Below are positions 13,241-24,119 of a stretch of DNA of 64,000 nt, in pieces. Origin of the DNA: Linum tenue (Eukaryota > Streptophyta > Magnoliopsida > Malpighiales > Linaceae); assembly GCA_946122785.1 (NCBI GenBank), contig CAMGYJ010000010.1:29739608-29803607 (forward strand), given 5' to 3'. Each line of letters opens with the position of its first letter. Position 1 is the stretch's first letter. Both the position numbers and the translations under genes were made by a program. Under the pieces are notes generated by a model. That model was not told where the DNA came from, ran no database searches, and worked only from the letters and a program-made list of their open reading frames with translations.

Positions 13241-13756
13241 TGATGTGGGAACTGAAAAATAAAAATATTTTTTTACTTTCCACCTCATTACAATTATGAA
13301 AAATGTTATTCTTTTAATTTCCTATCATAAAATATATAAAAAAATTATTGAAACCCATCATAATCATTCTTCCAATTGATGGTTCCCCAACTCCTCTGAT
13401 GTCGATCTTCATATAGAAAACATTTGATGATTTTTCAGCGTTTGAAAAGGGCAAGCCTCTTCTTCCTCTGCCGTCGAAGACATCTCTGCTGTCAGATCTA
13501 ACTACAATTCTTTACAAGCTAGAGACAATGACAATGAGGTAGCTATTGTAAAAAAAAAAGACAATGAGGTAGAAGATCCGGACAATATGCAGAATGGATT
13601 TAATGATGAATTGTCGGTGATTTTAGATCTAATTTCCTCTTCTTTATTTTTGTTTTGAGGTTTACTTGGTGGATTTGCGATCAACCTGATGAAGAACTCC
13701 TTCTATCCACGAGCTTGTTTTTGTTGGATTTGGTAACCGACCGATTCGGTTGGATC
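13241..13756. other. Interior sequence between the left inverted arm and the copia 5' LTR
   Basis: No clear gene. A gene-like stretch lies at about 13380-13720 with a short internal repeat of GACAATGAGGTAG. GGTAACCGACCGATTCGG near 13730 resembles hAT-type subterminal sequence and may belong with the GGGTTGGGT-rich segment at 17593-18208. Confidence 0.4.
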
Positions 13757-14027
13757 TATTAGAATAAACAGGTCGCGTGGTTGTGCACGTGAGTTTTTAG
13801 ATGTTGGTAGTTGGTTTTTTTGTTGAGTTTTATTGTCATCTAAACAGCATGTAGGATTATGTTAATAGGAGTCAATGAGAGATCAAGTGTGTACTGGGTA
13901 GTTAGTGGTGCAGCTGTTTTCAGGGATATACGTTAGTGGTTAGGAGTGGGATCGTACTTGGCATTTTTGTATTTAAACTTCTTTTGATTCTTCAATAAAG
14001 TTTTGTCAGTTTTGCGTCAATTAGGTT
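13757..14027 (+). repeat. Copia 5' LTR
   Basis: It matches the 3' copy at 17327-17592. The expected TGTTAGAATAAAC start is degenerate here (TATTAGAATAAAC). The shared sequence ends in GTCAATTAGGTT, eight bases before the primer-binding site. Confidence 0.8.
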
Positions 14028-14034
14028 TACTTAG

Positions 14035-14047
14035 TGGTATCAGAGCC
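14035..14047 (+). other. Primer-binding site, initiator tRNA-Met type
   Basis: TGGTATCAGAGCC just downstream of the 5' LTR is the standard plant copia primer-binding site complementary to the 3' end of initiator tRNA-Met. Confidence 0.85.
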
Positions 14048-14231
14048 TAAGCAAACTGTAACCGGGTTGATCATATAGATTTCGTGTGTTCTGAGTGAGA
14101 GAGTGTGATTGAGAGATTAATTCAAGAGTGTTGTTCTACTTTGGGTTTGGGAAACAAGAGAGCATTGGTGAGATTTTTCATTGTTGGGGTGAGAGATTAC
14201 AGGAGACAGAAAGGTAGTTAACCTTCTTGCA

Positions 14232-15199
14232 TTGAGTTGGAAGAGTGAAATCATGGGTGAGAACGGCTTTGTCCATATTGGTATACCCAGATTTGATGGT
14301 GATTATGATCATCGGGCCATGCTAATGGAAAATTTATTGTGTTCGGATGAGTATTGGAGTGTGGTAGCTGAAGGAATCAATGAGCCAAAAGCTGAAATTG
14401 AGTTCTCTGCTAGCGAGCAAAGGGCTTTGGAGGAACGGAGATTGAAGGATTACAAAGCAAAAAATTACTTGTTTCATTCACAGCATAGACAAGATGATTC
14501 TCGAAACTATTACTCACAAAACAACTGCAAAAGAGCTGTGAGATTCTATGAAGACCGAGTTCCAAGGCAGTGCTAGGGTAAGACGTTCTCAACTCCAAGC
14601 TCTTAGACGTGATTTTGAGATGCTAGAGATGAAAACGGGCGAGAGTGTTAATGAATATTTTGGTAGATTCATGATAATCTGATGTTCAAATTGTTGAAAA
14701 AAAAATACTCAGAATTCTTATTGAGAAGTTTAACTATGTTGTTTGTGCAATTGAGGAGTCAAAGGATATAGACACTTTGTCTGTTGATGCACTTCAGAGT
14801 TCTTTCTTAGTGCATGAACAGAAATTTCGCAAGAAGCTTGTGGAAGAGGATCAAGCCTTTAAATCCACTTGTGATTATGGTGGTTACGGTCGAGAACACG
14901 TTGGCTTTAAAGGCAGGGGTCGAGGCCAAGATGGAAGAGGATGAAATCGAGAAACAATTGAATGTTTTAGGTGTCATAAGTTGGGTCATTTCAGTTTTGA
15001 ATGTCGAGAGTTGAATCAAAGCGCTTGCTATTCTTCTGCTGGTTATGGATATTTGGAAGAAGATATGTTGTTAATGGCTTATGTAGAACCACCGGAAGAG
15101 ACAGAAATACAAGGTCCATTGTTGGTGTCCCAGGATATACCATCAAATGATAAAACAGAAGACTGGTGGTGTCTACCCTCAAACTGCAGCAAGCAATAA
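14232..15199 (+). pseudogene. Copia gag, broken
   Basis: It starts at 14253 or 14232. The N-terminal MGENGFVHIGIPRFDGDYDH is the usual opening of copia gag, and FSASEQRALEERRLKDYKAK fits the following helical part. Frame is lost near 14573. The CX2CX4HX4C zinc knuckle CFRCHKLGHFSFEC is encoded at about 14965-15005 in another frame. Next comes LLMAYVE, a motif that normally precedes the copia protease in gag-pol, then the frame ends at 15199. The protease itself is not recognisable. It would package element RNA if intact. Confidence 0.75.
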
Positions 15200-15285
15200 C
15201 CGATACAACAAAAGAGTCCACTAAAACAACAATAGATTCAAGTCAACCTGGTGTAAAGAAATTACTGGAAGAAGCATAAGAGAAT

Positions 15286-15560
15286 ATTTATCCAATGGTT
15301 GATGCCCTAGATCGCAAAGAAAGTGAGCATTTATTGAATGGAGGATTCTCAACTTGAGGAAGGCAATAAGAGAAATCCCTCAAGCTGAGCGTTCATCAGT
15401 TGTTGTTGGTTTCAAGTCTATGCTTCAACAAAGAGGAGATATAATCGTGCATTCACGTTGGTCCATGGTTAACGACAGTTTAAGGAATACTCCTAGGCAC
15501 AAGACTAAAAAACATGAGGATCGGGATATCTTATTCAGTAAGTATTCATCGGACTTATAA
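15286..15560 (+). pseudogene. Captured host fragment: FF domains like PRP40/TCERG1
   Basis: Two frames separated by a one-base shift near 15350 read together like plant FF-domain proteins. The first gives VDALDRKESEHLLNGGFST, matching the end of an FF domain (usual ...FEALDRKERE-LL-). The second gives IREIPQAERSSVVVGFKSML, HSRWSMVNDSLRN and HEDRDILFSKY, matching the next FF domain (usual RW--VKDSLR-DPRYK---HEDRE-LF--Y). FF domains bind phosphorylated RNA polymerase II tails or splicing factors. This is not part of any copia protein. It lies between gag and RT, where integrase should be. No intron-like break is visible within it, which fits capture from mRNA. The identity is inferred by eye. 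Confidence 0.65.
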
Positions 15561-15839
15561 CAACATATAAGGAAGTTGGGCGTAACATAAAAGGCAAGAG
15601 GATCAAAATAGAAGATTATCTGTGTTCGGGGAGATATATAGAGGAAGAAGGATGAAAACAAGGTTTGAAGCTCGAGCTGCAATCCAACGTAAAAGGGAAG
15701 CTCATTCACCCTCTTATTGGAGCTAAAGGGATAGGGGTCAAGAAAACAACTAGAAGTTGGCAATTGAAAAGCAGAAGATTGAAGTTGCTGGAGGTCGAGT
15801 TCCAAAATTAAAAGAAAATCTACTTTCCTGGATAAGTAC

Positions 15840-16517
15840 ATGGCTGGGCCAACGGATGAAGGAAATACAGTGCAACCACTTGTGAAGAATGTGATGCAAC
15901 CACAAGAATTTGTGGTTGCAGGGGAGGAAGAGAAGGATGATTACCGGGTTTATTACAGCAGAATTGGCAGTCTTCTGAAGGAGGAAAATAAGTTTGAGAG
16001 TGACAAAGTACGCAAGCTCAAGAATGCATTATATGGCTTGAAGCACAGAGCAAGAGCATGTTACAACAAGTTTAGAAGGTACTTTTTATTAGCTGGCTTT
16101 CATACTTGTCCAGGTGATCATGATTTAGTCTTGAAAGAGCAGAAATGGAATCTGTTGGTGGTTAGTTTGTACATGGATAGTGTCATGTATGGTAGCCACA
16201 ATCAGATTCTAATTGAGGAATTTGAAGAGGTTAAGGACTCAATGGAATCTATGTTTGAGATAAGGTTGTTGGCTGTCATGACAAGGTTCAAGTGTGTTTT
16301 GAGTTATAGTATTCAGTATCTAGGAGGTCAAAAAGACAATTACTTTAGTGGGATTGAAGTTGGTGCGGACAGTCAAGGAGTTGGTTTTGTAATTAGGTGG
16401 TTGCTGGCATTAAGATCTAATTCGGCAATTGCAAATGTGGTAAACTACGTAAATACAATTGGTTTGATCAAATTAGCAGGGGGATTGGTCGGTATTACAA
16501 CTGATTTTGCGGCATGA
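15840..16517 (+). pseudogene. Copia reverse-transcriptase remnant
   Basis: In a 225-codon frame, about residues 60-115 read VRKLKNALYGLKHRARACYN, then FHTCPGDHDLVL and LVVSLYMDSVMYG, followed by EEFEEVKDSMESMFEI. This is the copia RT core around the YVDD box (usual LYGLKQ-PRAWY, LYVDDLI). The catalytic box is YMDS, so the second Asp is lost. Later, YFSGIEV corresponds to YFLGIEV. The first ~50 residues and everything after about residue 180 are not typical copia. RNase H is missing. Non-functional. Confidence 0.8.
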
Positions 16518-16577
16518 TTTTACGATTTTGTAGCTGCTCTTGTCAGCTTTGTAGTTGGTATTGCAACTGGTTTTGAC

Positions 16578-17180
16578 ATGATGAAGACTAGCAAATTTAA
16601 GGTTGTGTTTGAGGAAGAACAATTAGAAATTGATTTTTCTAAGGGAAAAGTGAAGAAAGAAGGTCGTGGATCTAAAAGAAAGGCTCAGACTTTGAAGGAT
16701 GAGGAATTCTTTATTAGTTCAGTACCCACAAACAAGCACACAAAAGATGGCTTGTTAGTAAGAGCTACAGAAGGTTTTAGATCATATAGGTTGGAAGTTG
16801 TTGTTCAGGATCTGGTAGCAGATGATAAGGATGGCTTAAAGAAGGAGAAATTTGTGTACCATTGGGATAAGGAAGGTAAAAAGTACATCAAGTTGAACAA
16901 TGGAGATTGTGTTAGAGCAAGTGGGAAGATAACGACTAAGAGTGGTGCTAAAGTGATTGCAACAAAGACGGGGATATACAAGGAATGGAAAGGCAGGTCG
17001 CATAGTTTAGAGGAGGATCAAATGGTGATGGCAATGTTGAAGAGTTCACCACCACATCAAGAGACGACAATGATCGATATAGGACCGTATTTGTGCAACT
17101 TTAGTATAATGGTGTTCGAGATGAGGTTGACAAAATCACAGCTGCTATTGGAGTTGGTCGTATTGTTATTGCTGATTTAG
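16578..17180 (+). pseudogene. Captured host fragment: C-terminal DBP10/RH29-type DEAD-box helicase domain
   Basis: A 200-codon open frame. Residues about 40-160 read DEEFFISSVPTNKHTKDGLL, then RLEVVVQDLVADD, KFVYHWDKEGKKYIKLNNGD, ASGKITTKSGAKVIATKTGI and YKEWKGRSH. This is the C-terminal domain (DBP10CT) that follows the helicase core of DBP10/RH29 proteins, which act in nucleolar 60S ribosome assembly. The helicase core itself is absent. The segment is uninterrupted, as expected for a captured cDNA, and sits between the RT remnant and the polypurine tract. The last ~40 residues are not from that family. Whether it is expressed cannot be told. Confidence 0.75.
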
Positions 17181-17326
17181 ATAACTCATATTCTCAGAAG
17201 ATGTCGTTGCATTGAAGATAGAGCTGCAAGCTTCTGGTTCTTGTTGCTGCTGGAAAATTGTTGTTGTGGCTTTGCTGCTACTGGAGTAAATGGAAATATC
17301 TATATGTTTCAGTTTAGGGGAGGCTA

Positions 17327-17592
17327 TGTTAGAATAAACGGGTCGTGTGGTTGTGAACATGACTTTTTAGCTGTTGGTAGTTGGTTTTGCTTTTAAGTTT
17401 TATTGTCATCTAAACAGCATGTAGGATTATGTTAATAGGAGTCTAGGAGAGATCAAGTGGGTAGTTAGTGGTGCTGCTGTTTTTCAGGGATATACGTTAG
17501 TGGTTAGGAGTGGGAGCCGTACTTGGCATTTTTGTATTTAAGCTTCTTTTGATTCTTCAATAAAGTTTTGTCAGTTTTGCGTCAATTAGGTT
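17327..17592 (+). repeat. Copia 3' LTR
   Basis: It starts TGTTAGAATAAACGG directly after AGGGGAGGCTA (polypurine tract) and ends GTCAATTAGGTT. It carries scattered substitutions and small indels relative to the 5' LTR. Confidence 0.85.
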
Positions 17593-18208
17593 GGGTCGGG
17601 TTGGCGATATCTTTAAGTAAAAACCTAACCCAACACAAAATATGTAATTATTCTACACCATAAAAATATTTTATAACTAATTAAAATGAATAAACCGAGG
17701 TGAAAGGTATCAAAATTCACAAATGTTGTTTGAATTTTAATTAAATGTGATTTACTTCAACATATGTCTATTTTTTTCACGACATTTGTTGAAAAAGGTT
17801 ATAAACGAATGCATCCATAATGTGTTATTCTAATAAAATTGTACACAAGAAAAAGGATTACGTGAATCATAGCTATATTAAATTTATGTATAAACTTTAA
17901 GCCGAAGAATGCATTAGCTTAAGGAGACTATGAGAGAAAAACATGGCGAAATAGCTTAATTTCCTCATAAGTATGGATATATACGACATACATATTTTTT
18001 GGATACGAACTCCTTCCAATAGTTGGAACACGGATTGGGGCGGATTCTACGGGTTGTGTAATCCAAAATCCAAACCCAACCCAAAAGTAGCGGGTTGTAC
18101 AAAAGAAAACCCTCACCCAACCCAAAACCTTCGTTTTAGCGATAAATACGGGTGGGTTGGATCGGGTTGGACGGGTGGGTCGGTTTACGGGTGTGTTTGT
18201 TCATCCCT
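17593..18208. other. hAT-like fragment rich in GGGTTGGG/CCCAACCC
   Basis: Subterminal-type repeats (GGGTTGG, CCCAACCC, CGGGTGGG) occur near 17590-17635 and 18040-18190. The right end, ACAAACACACCC in inverse ending TTCATCCCTA at 18208, looks like a hAT terminus (TAGGGATG in reverse). It abuts GCGTTGAC of the right inverted arm. The left end could not be located, and the copia appears to have inserted within this element. Confidence 0.4.
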
Positions 18209-18390
18209 AGCGTTGACTGTTACGTAAGCTAAAATTAACGGAGACTAACAAAGAGTGACCAAACTTGAACTATTGAACTAATGTCAGTAACTATGAATGA
18301 AATTAAATATTTTTAGTGACTAAACATAAACTTTTTAATAACCCAATGACCAAACTTGCAATTTACCCCAAATTTTGTAATACCGAAACT
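18209..18390 (-). repeat. Right inverted-repeat arm
   Basis: It is the inverse of the split left arm (12437-13240): GCTAAAATTAACGGAGACTA, then AGTGACCAAACTTGAAC, then CCAATGACCAAACTTGCAAT. No target duplication was identified outside the arms. Confidence 0.6.
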
Positions 18391-18919
18391 TGAACTCGTA
18401 TTTTCCTATGTTTCAGTTTAATTTGTTCCTTTCAGTTTCCGTGACCTTTTCACCCAAAGTTTGTGCACATTCCCTTTAGTTTTCATTGCCACCAAAACCG
18501 TCGTTTGGATGGATCAATTGTAAAACGAGACAATTTGACCAATTGTTTCATTTTACAAAACGAGTCAATTCAGATTACCTGCCCCACCCCATACAAGTAT
18601 AATTGGCTCAAAATGAGTCAATTCAGAATTTCCCAGCCCAAATTGCTTCATCCAAATTTTCTGCTGCCAAACGAGACATATGACTCCTATCTAGTATCTA
18701 GGGAGCAACCAAGGTTTGATAAAATACTCCTCCGGCTTAACAATTAAAATAATGTAGCTACGTGTGTTTACATTACATGGGTGTTGATCAGTATTGACCC
18801 TTGTGTCACTCTGTTTGTGAGTTGTCCTGGAGCGACACTATTTAATTAACTGGAATCAGTCAATTTGGTCGAAAACCCGATAAGGCAACTGGCAACGGCC
18901 AAACTAGGAAACAAATTCG
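18391..18919. other. Intergenic sequence, no gene seen
   Basis: No coding frame or repeat pair was recognised. A short word, CAAAACGAGTCAATTCAGA, recurs loosely near 18555 and 18610. Confidence 0.4.
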
Positions 18920-20970
18920 GTTAGTAACTTTGTGGTGAGTAATCATGCATAACATAATCTCATCCGTGACATTAGCATATTTTTTTTCTTTTGGAAAGTT
19001 TTTAATTTTTCTCCTTAATCTATAACGGATGATTTCTCACTCATTTTAAGTTGGAAATTTAATTTTTTTTTGCACAGATATATTTTTGAAACAAAAAAAT
19101 TGAGTCATGTTTTACTAGTCTATACTATATGATATTGAATAGTATTGAAATAAAAGCATATCATATGGTATGAAAAGAGTATCATGATGGTATGAACATA
19201 CCAAGACTGTAGGATGGTTGAATACATGATAGTAGGAGTATACTAACTGTCATTTACGACTTTTAACCTTGTGTACCAAAAGATACCACCCCGTACCAGG
19301 GTGGTATAGTGTGGTATTTTTTAGTCCTGTATTTTGTTCACCCAAAAAATTTTAGATCCAATAGATCATGATGAACTTGTTCATTATGTGCAGATTTTTT
19401 CAAAAATAACTTAAAAACGAAGAAGATACATACGCTAATGTAGGACAACTTTTGGGTGAAAATTAAAGACATTTTTCTTGTTTTCTTAATCGACTCATAT
19501 CTTTTTCGTTTTAACTCGAATTTCAAAAAAAATTGCATAAATGGAACGAGTTCATTGTGCTCTACAAAATGAGATCCATTTTCAATATTTTTTGAAAAAA
19601 AAATCCTTGCCTCTTGTTACCAATTGCATACCATTAGGGATGGCAATGGGGCCGATTTGCCTAAACCATACCCATCCCCGCTTTCAAATATCCAAACACA
19701 TACCCGCCCACATATCCATGCGGGGCAAGATTTTGCAAACTCATCCCCATACCCGTGGTTTTCGGGTACCGATGGGTAATACCCGCCCAGTACATCCAAC
19801 ATTCTAATACCTAAAAATTTACATGTAAATTTTCAATTATAACATTAAATGCACCTACTATATCATGAAGTCGACCAAGTGACAATCATTCTTAATATGG
19901 TTCAAAGCATCTTATTCTAAAATATCCCTTAATCCATAAAATAGAGGACAATATAATCCAAATCATTATACCCTGACGCTAATACATATACTAAGCAATA
20001 ACTAACTAATATAATCTTGCTAACACGAGGCAAAAGTGAAAGAGTGAAGGGAGAGTTGATGAAAAGGAATTAGGTTTTGATTTGGGTGGCCACGCAATTG
20101 CATTTCTACTAATTATTTTGTTGAGTTACCCTCACTATCATTGATAAAATACTATTTGATCCATGTATTTTTTATATGTGAACAAATATTCTTGGTGGGG
20201 CAGGAATGGGTATGGGGCGGGGGAGGCTAAAACCATACCCGCCCCATACCCATCAAACCTTTTGCGGGTTTTACCCGTACCGGCACCATACCTAGTCAAA
20301 GTGGGGATTCCCCGCATTGACTAGGTCGGGGGCGATCGGATACCCGTGTTGACTGGGTCGGGGGTGATCGGATACCCGTGGGCATGAGTTTGATTGCCAT
20401 CCCTAAATACCATATGGTATCTTCTTCGTTTTTAAGTCGTTTTTGAAAAAATTTGCACAAAATGAACGAGTTCATCATGATCTATTGAATCTACAAATTT
20501 CTGAGTGAACAAAATACAAGACCAAAAAATACCACTCAATATTACCCTAGTATGGGGTGGTATCTTATGGTAGACAATGTTGAAAGTCGTAAATGACAGT
20601 TAGTATACTTCTACTATCAAATATTTAATCATTCTATAGTCTTGGTATGTTCATACCACCATGGTAAGCTTTTTCATACCGTATGTTATGCTCTTATTTA
20701 ATACCAGTCAATACCATATAGTATATACTCGTAAAAAATGGCTCAATTTTTTTGTTCCAAAAATATATCAAAGTGGATATCATTTTGAAGAGCACAATTA
20801 ATCTAATCTACCTGTGCAAAAAAATTTAAATTCCGAATTACAACGAGTGAGAAATCGCCTTTTAAATATTAAGGGGGAAAATTAAAGGCTTTCTATGAGA
20901 GAGTAATAGCGTTGATGTGACGGATGGAGATTGGGTTATGCATGGTCATTCACCACAAGGTTATGTATAG
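18920..20970. mobile_element. Large inverted-repeat (foldback/Mutator-like) element with a hAT element nested in its loop
   Basis: The left arm (about 18920-19432) and right arm (about 20414-20970) are inverted copies over roughly 510-550 bp. Matching landmarks are GTCATTTACGACTTT (left) with AAAGTCGTAAATGAC (right), TGAACATACCAAGACT with AGTCTTGGTATGTTCATA, and TTGTGGTGA with TCACCACAA at the outer ends. The loop, about 980 bp, is mostly the hAT element 19635-20405. No transposase is present. A 9-bp target duplication is not clear (AGGAAACAA versus AGGAAATGC). Confidence 0.65.
19635..20405. mobile_element. Non-autonomous hAT element, 771 bp
   Basis: It begins TAGGGATGGCAATGGGG and ends ATTGCCATCCCTA, a hAT-type terminal inverted repeat. 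Flanking octamers CATACCAT (19627-19634) and AATACCAT (20406-20413) match at 7 of 8 positions, as expected for the 8-bp hAT duplication. Subterminal ATACCCG/CGGGTA words are dense at both ends. There is no transposase frame, so it would depend on an autonomous relative. Confidence 0.85.
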
Positions 20971-22512
20971 GAAATGCTCCCAACTAGACAATATCAGTTA
21001 TGGTATTAAAAAAAATTCAAACATCTTATGAGAATAAATGTTATTCGATTCATTAAAAATAACTAAAAAATAATAAAGGTTACTGACAATATCATAATAT
21101 GATCAGGGCGGAGACACAGTGTAAGTAGGGTGTTCCATGGCACACCCTTGGGTCGGGGCTAGAACATCAAAAAATAGGGGTATTAGTTTATGCTATTGCT
21201 AGGATTTGAACATGAAACGCCCTTATTATTAGTTTTGACATCTTCCACTAAACCACAATTACTTATGTGATACACTAATACGTTTTATTGCATATATATA
21301 ATTTAACGTTTAGAAATAATAAGTAAATTAAATTAAAAAATCTCACAATTACATGCTTATTCAAGCAGTAATCGAAACTTTAGCCCTAACAAGCAAGCTT
21401 CTCCAAGTCCCACCCTTGACCTTTCATCTTCCTTCTTTCCTCTTTCTCTTTGGCACCCCTTACCCAAAATCCTGACTACTTTAGCTCAAATAAATTAATT
21501 TAAAGTTATTTGACCCAAAATAACTTGTTTTTTAAAAGTATAACGAGTTGTGATATTCAACCAATGAGACAATTGAAACTCATTCTGATTATTTGACATA
21601 TTACACTCGCCACTAAAAAGATAATTAGTGGGTCTTTTTTCTAATGAAATACTGCAATATGTCAATAGTCAATCCAAATAAAGATAATTAGAATCTAATT
21701 ACTACACTCAAGTTGAAATGTCACGTGAATGTCACATTTAAAAATAATGTTGCATGCATTTTTATTCAAAATACTACTGAACTAACCCGTTGCCTCCAAA
21801 TGACCCGAAAATTATTTTCGACATATCAATTATTTTATGTTTTTATAAAAATTTGCATGGAAGAGGTGATTAAGATGGGTAGGGCCAAGGATGAGGGATG
21901 GCTACATGATGGCTGCCAAACTATCTAGAAAACCTTTGAAGAATTGGACTTGCATGTCTCGTCGCCCCTTACCCACATTGCTAAATTGAATCAACGTTTC
22001 AATGCTTTCTCCATTACTCGACAAAACCATTTGACTTTGATAATTGAGGGGAGAATTAATATTTGGTGGGGGGGATAGAAAGAGAGGAAAAATCGTATTC
22101 TTTTCCTTCTATAATTGTATAGAAGTACTCGTAATAATACAGTAGTCAATACTCAAAACTTCCCCTCCACGTACCTAAGCCTAAGCCATTGGCAGCCTCA
22201 GTTTGCTGCCAGCCAGCAATTATTGACAACCAAATACAGGTTTCGTGTCTTGTGCTGATTTACGTGTATGTAACTATATGTAAGGTAGTTAATTGTTGGC
22301 CGAATAACGACATATACATGAATGAATTAGGTAAGAGTTATATTCAGTTGGTTACCAAAATTCTAGTAGCCACCATAGCTACATTAATATCTATCATCCA
22401 TTTTTAGCTTTTTTTTTTCAATCTCACGGTTATGATTGTTTCAGGATAATTTTGGAAACAAAAATGTAACCACACTCGATTATTTGATATATTCAATCCA
22501 AATCCTACTTCT
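20971..22512. other. AT-rich intergenic sequence, no gene seen
   Basis: No coding region was found. At 21107-21180 there is a GC-richer fragment (GGGCGGAGACAC, CCTTGGGTCGGGGC) that may be a repeat remnant. Confidence 0.45.
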
Positions 22513-23595
22513 ACCCTCTTCTTTGGGTTCCCGCTGGACAATGTTTTCCGCGTGTTGGAGTGTTTTAGCCACTCTTTCTGGCGCCCCCTTCTTTGAATAA
22601 CCGCGGAACTAGTCAATTGTTGAGCGCGCGCCTAATGATACTGATGGACCCGAGCCATTCCCCCAACCATTGCCCCCCTGCAGGGGGTATTCCGCGAGTA
22701 CCCCCTGGTATGTTCGTGCGTCTGTGATGGCTCGGGGAGGGACCTCTTCATGGCTATTTGGGCGGGATCTCCCCGCTCCCTTCCTTCTGATGCTCTTCCG
22801 CTTGTAACGATGATCGTGCTCTTTCCGTTGTATGTTGGGAGGGCGGATGGGAGTGGGATTCTGCTGAGATGCTCTGCCATGATTTCGACGGACAGTGGTT
22901 GGTGGAGAGTCATCTTAGGAGGAGGTGGGTATTGTGGGGATAAGTGATGTTCCAGGAAGCTGAGGTCTGCTCTTGCTTGTGGTTCTGCTCGTTGCTCCCG
23001 AGGTTCAGGGGCGGGTTGTCGTCTTGGTAGCGTTGGTGACGCGGTCGTCATTAGCTGCGTTGTTGTCGCAGTTTCTTTGCTCATCATGAGTGTGATAACT
23101 TGGTTCATCTTGTTTTGCATGTCGGCTATGACCTCATTTTGCTTCGCCATTTGTTGCCTCATCTCCTTGGCTGTCAGCTCCGGATCTTCCTCCACAATAA
23201 GTATCGCGTTCATATTTCTAGTTTCTTCGAACCTTCTTGCGTTCGTCGTGGCCTTGACCGGCGTTGCTTCTACCGGGATGTCAGAAGTTTGTCCTGCTTT
23301 TGTTGTTTTGGATTGTCTTTCGTTTCACTCGCAGTCCCATGGTGGGCGCCAATTGTTTGTGTCGAACTGAGTGTAGGAGTGAGACACTGAGAAAATGGGG
23401 CGCGAGTGATAGTGAGAGAATTTCCGCTTTTAACCTTTAACCTTTTTCCAAGATTACAAGGGAGAAAGTTTGGGAGAGAGGAAGTGGGAGAGAGAAGTAT
23501 TATTGTATTCTAGAGAGAAAGAAGACATGACAGTTGGGAAAGAAGAGGGTTTTTGAGATGTCATGACATGACAGTTGGGAAAGAAGAGGGTTAGG
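22513..23595 (-). mobile_element. Remnant B: internally deleted Ty3/gypsy element
   Basis: Minus-strand order from the right is an LTR piece (23353-23595), GGCGCCCACCATGGG (primer-binding region), a gag fragment (23347-22690), a GGGGGGCAA purine tract, and a truncated second LTR piece (22513-22690). The left piece matches 41202-41349 (shared TTTCCGCGTGTTGGAGTGTT and GCGCGCGCCTAATGA). The right piece matches the start of 40811-41349. Only about 0.7 kb of interior remains, and there is no pol. Confidence 0.7.
22690..23347 (-). pseudogene. Ty3/gypsy gag N-terminal fragment (element B)
   Basis: The 193-codon frame starting at 23213 continues an open frame from upstream (VEATPVKATTNARRFEETRN). 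It shows a helical MRQQMAKQNEVIADMQNKMN segment, a proline-rich linker and LSRIPLPSALPTYNGKS. The last piece is the motif preceding SDP-DHL in Tat-type gag proteins, but the match stops there and unrelated sequence follows, marking a deletion junction near 22830. Non-functional. Confidence 0.65.
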
Positions 23596-24119
23596 TGTTT
23601 GTGCTTGGATTGTTTCAAGCGGTTTGTGAGACTCCACTAGCCTTGGGCGGCTTCGATGGTTGGGGGCGGTCTCCGAAACCCTGCAGAAAGGTCCTCAGGG
23701 GGTTCCTGGGATCTCCTCCGATGCTTAAGTTAGAGAGAGAAGTGAAGTGGGAGTAAATAAGAGAGAGAATGGAGTAGGTAGAAGTTACCATCAATGTGGC
23801 TCATCACCAGGTATTTATACTAGTTGTAAGCGGATCGTGGGCATTTAATGACTTGTCGGGCGTCCTGGGACGCCTTCAACAGTACTGGCTTTTCCGTACT
23901 TTGTCAGACTCCGTACCTGAGAAGGTCAGGGGCAGGTATCCGTTTGCCGTTATGTCGGGCGACCTTTCGTCTATGTCGGGCGGTTTTCGCCATATTCGTA
24001 GGGAAAGACCGTCTTCGGTCGGTTTGGTGACCCGTTGCCCTTGTTCAGGCTCAACTTGTTTTATGGGCCTTAAGTGACTATGGGCCTGGAGCCCAAGTGT
24101 CTCAATATTTGGCCCAACA
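23596..24119 (-). repeat. Element A 3' LTR
   Basis: On the minus strand it runs from TGTTGGGCC to CACAAACA (TG...CA). It is 524 bp and includes an extra 21 bp (CGACCTTTCG...) absent from the other LTR, lying between two ATGTCGGGCG repeats. The polypurine tract sits at 24120-24130. Confidence 0.85.

Larger units (their letters stand above)
13757..17592 (+). mobile_element. Ty1/copia-type LTR retrotransposon carrying host gene fragments
   Basis: Direct repeats at 13757-14027 and 17327-17592 are diverged LTRs with shared blocks such as AACAGCATGTAGGATTATG and TTCAATAAAGTTTTGTCAG. A TGGTATCAGAGCC primer-binding site (initiator tRNA-Met type) begins at 14035, and an AGGGGAGGCTA polypurine tract ends at 17326. 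The flanks GGATC and GGGTC are a likely 5-bp duplication with one mismatch. The interior holds gag, a zinc knuckle, a short RT piece and two unrelated host-like segments. Integrase is not recognisable. LTR differences, including indels, point to an older insertion. Confidence 0.85.

Noticed and set aside
23077..23390. Plus-strand 96-97 codon frames with hydrophobic stretches
   Set aside because: They are antisense to the gag fragment of element B; the apparent membrane segments come from reading its coiled coil backwards.
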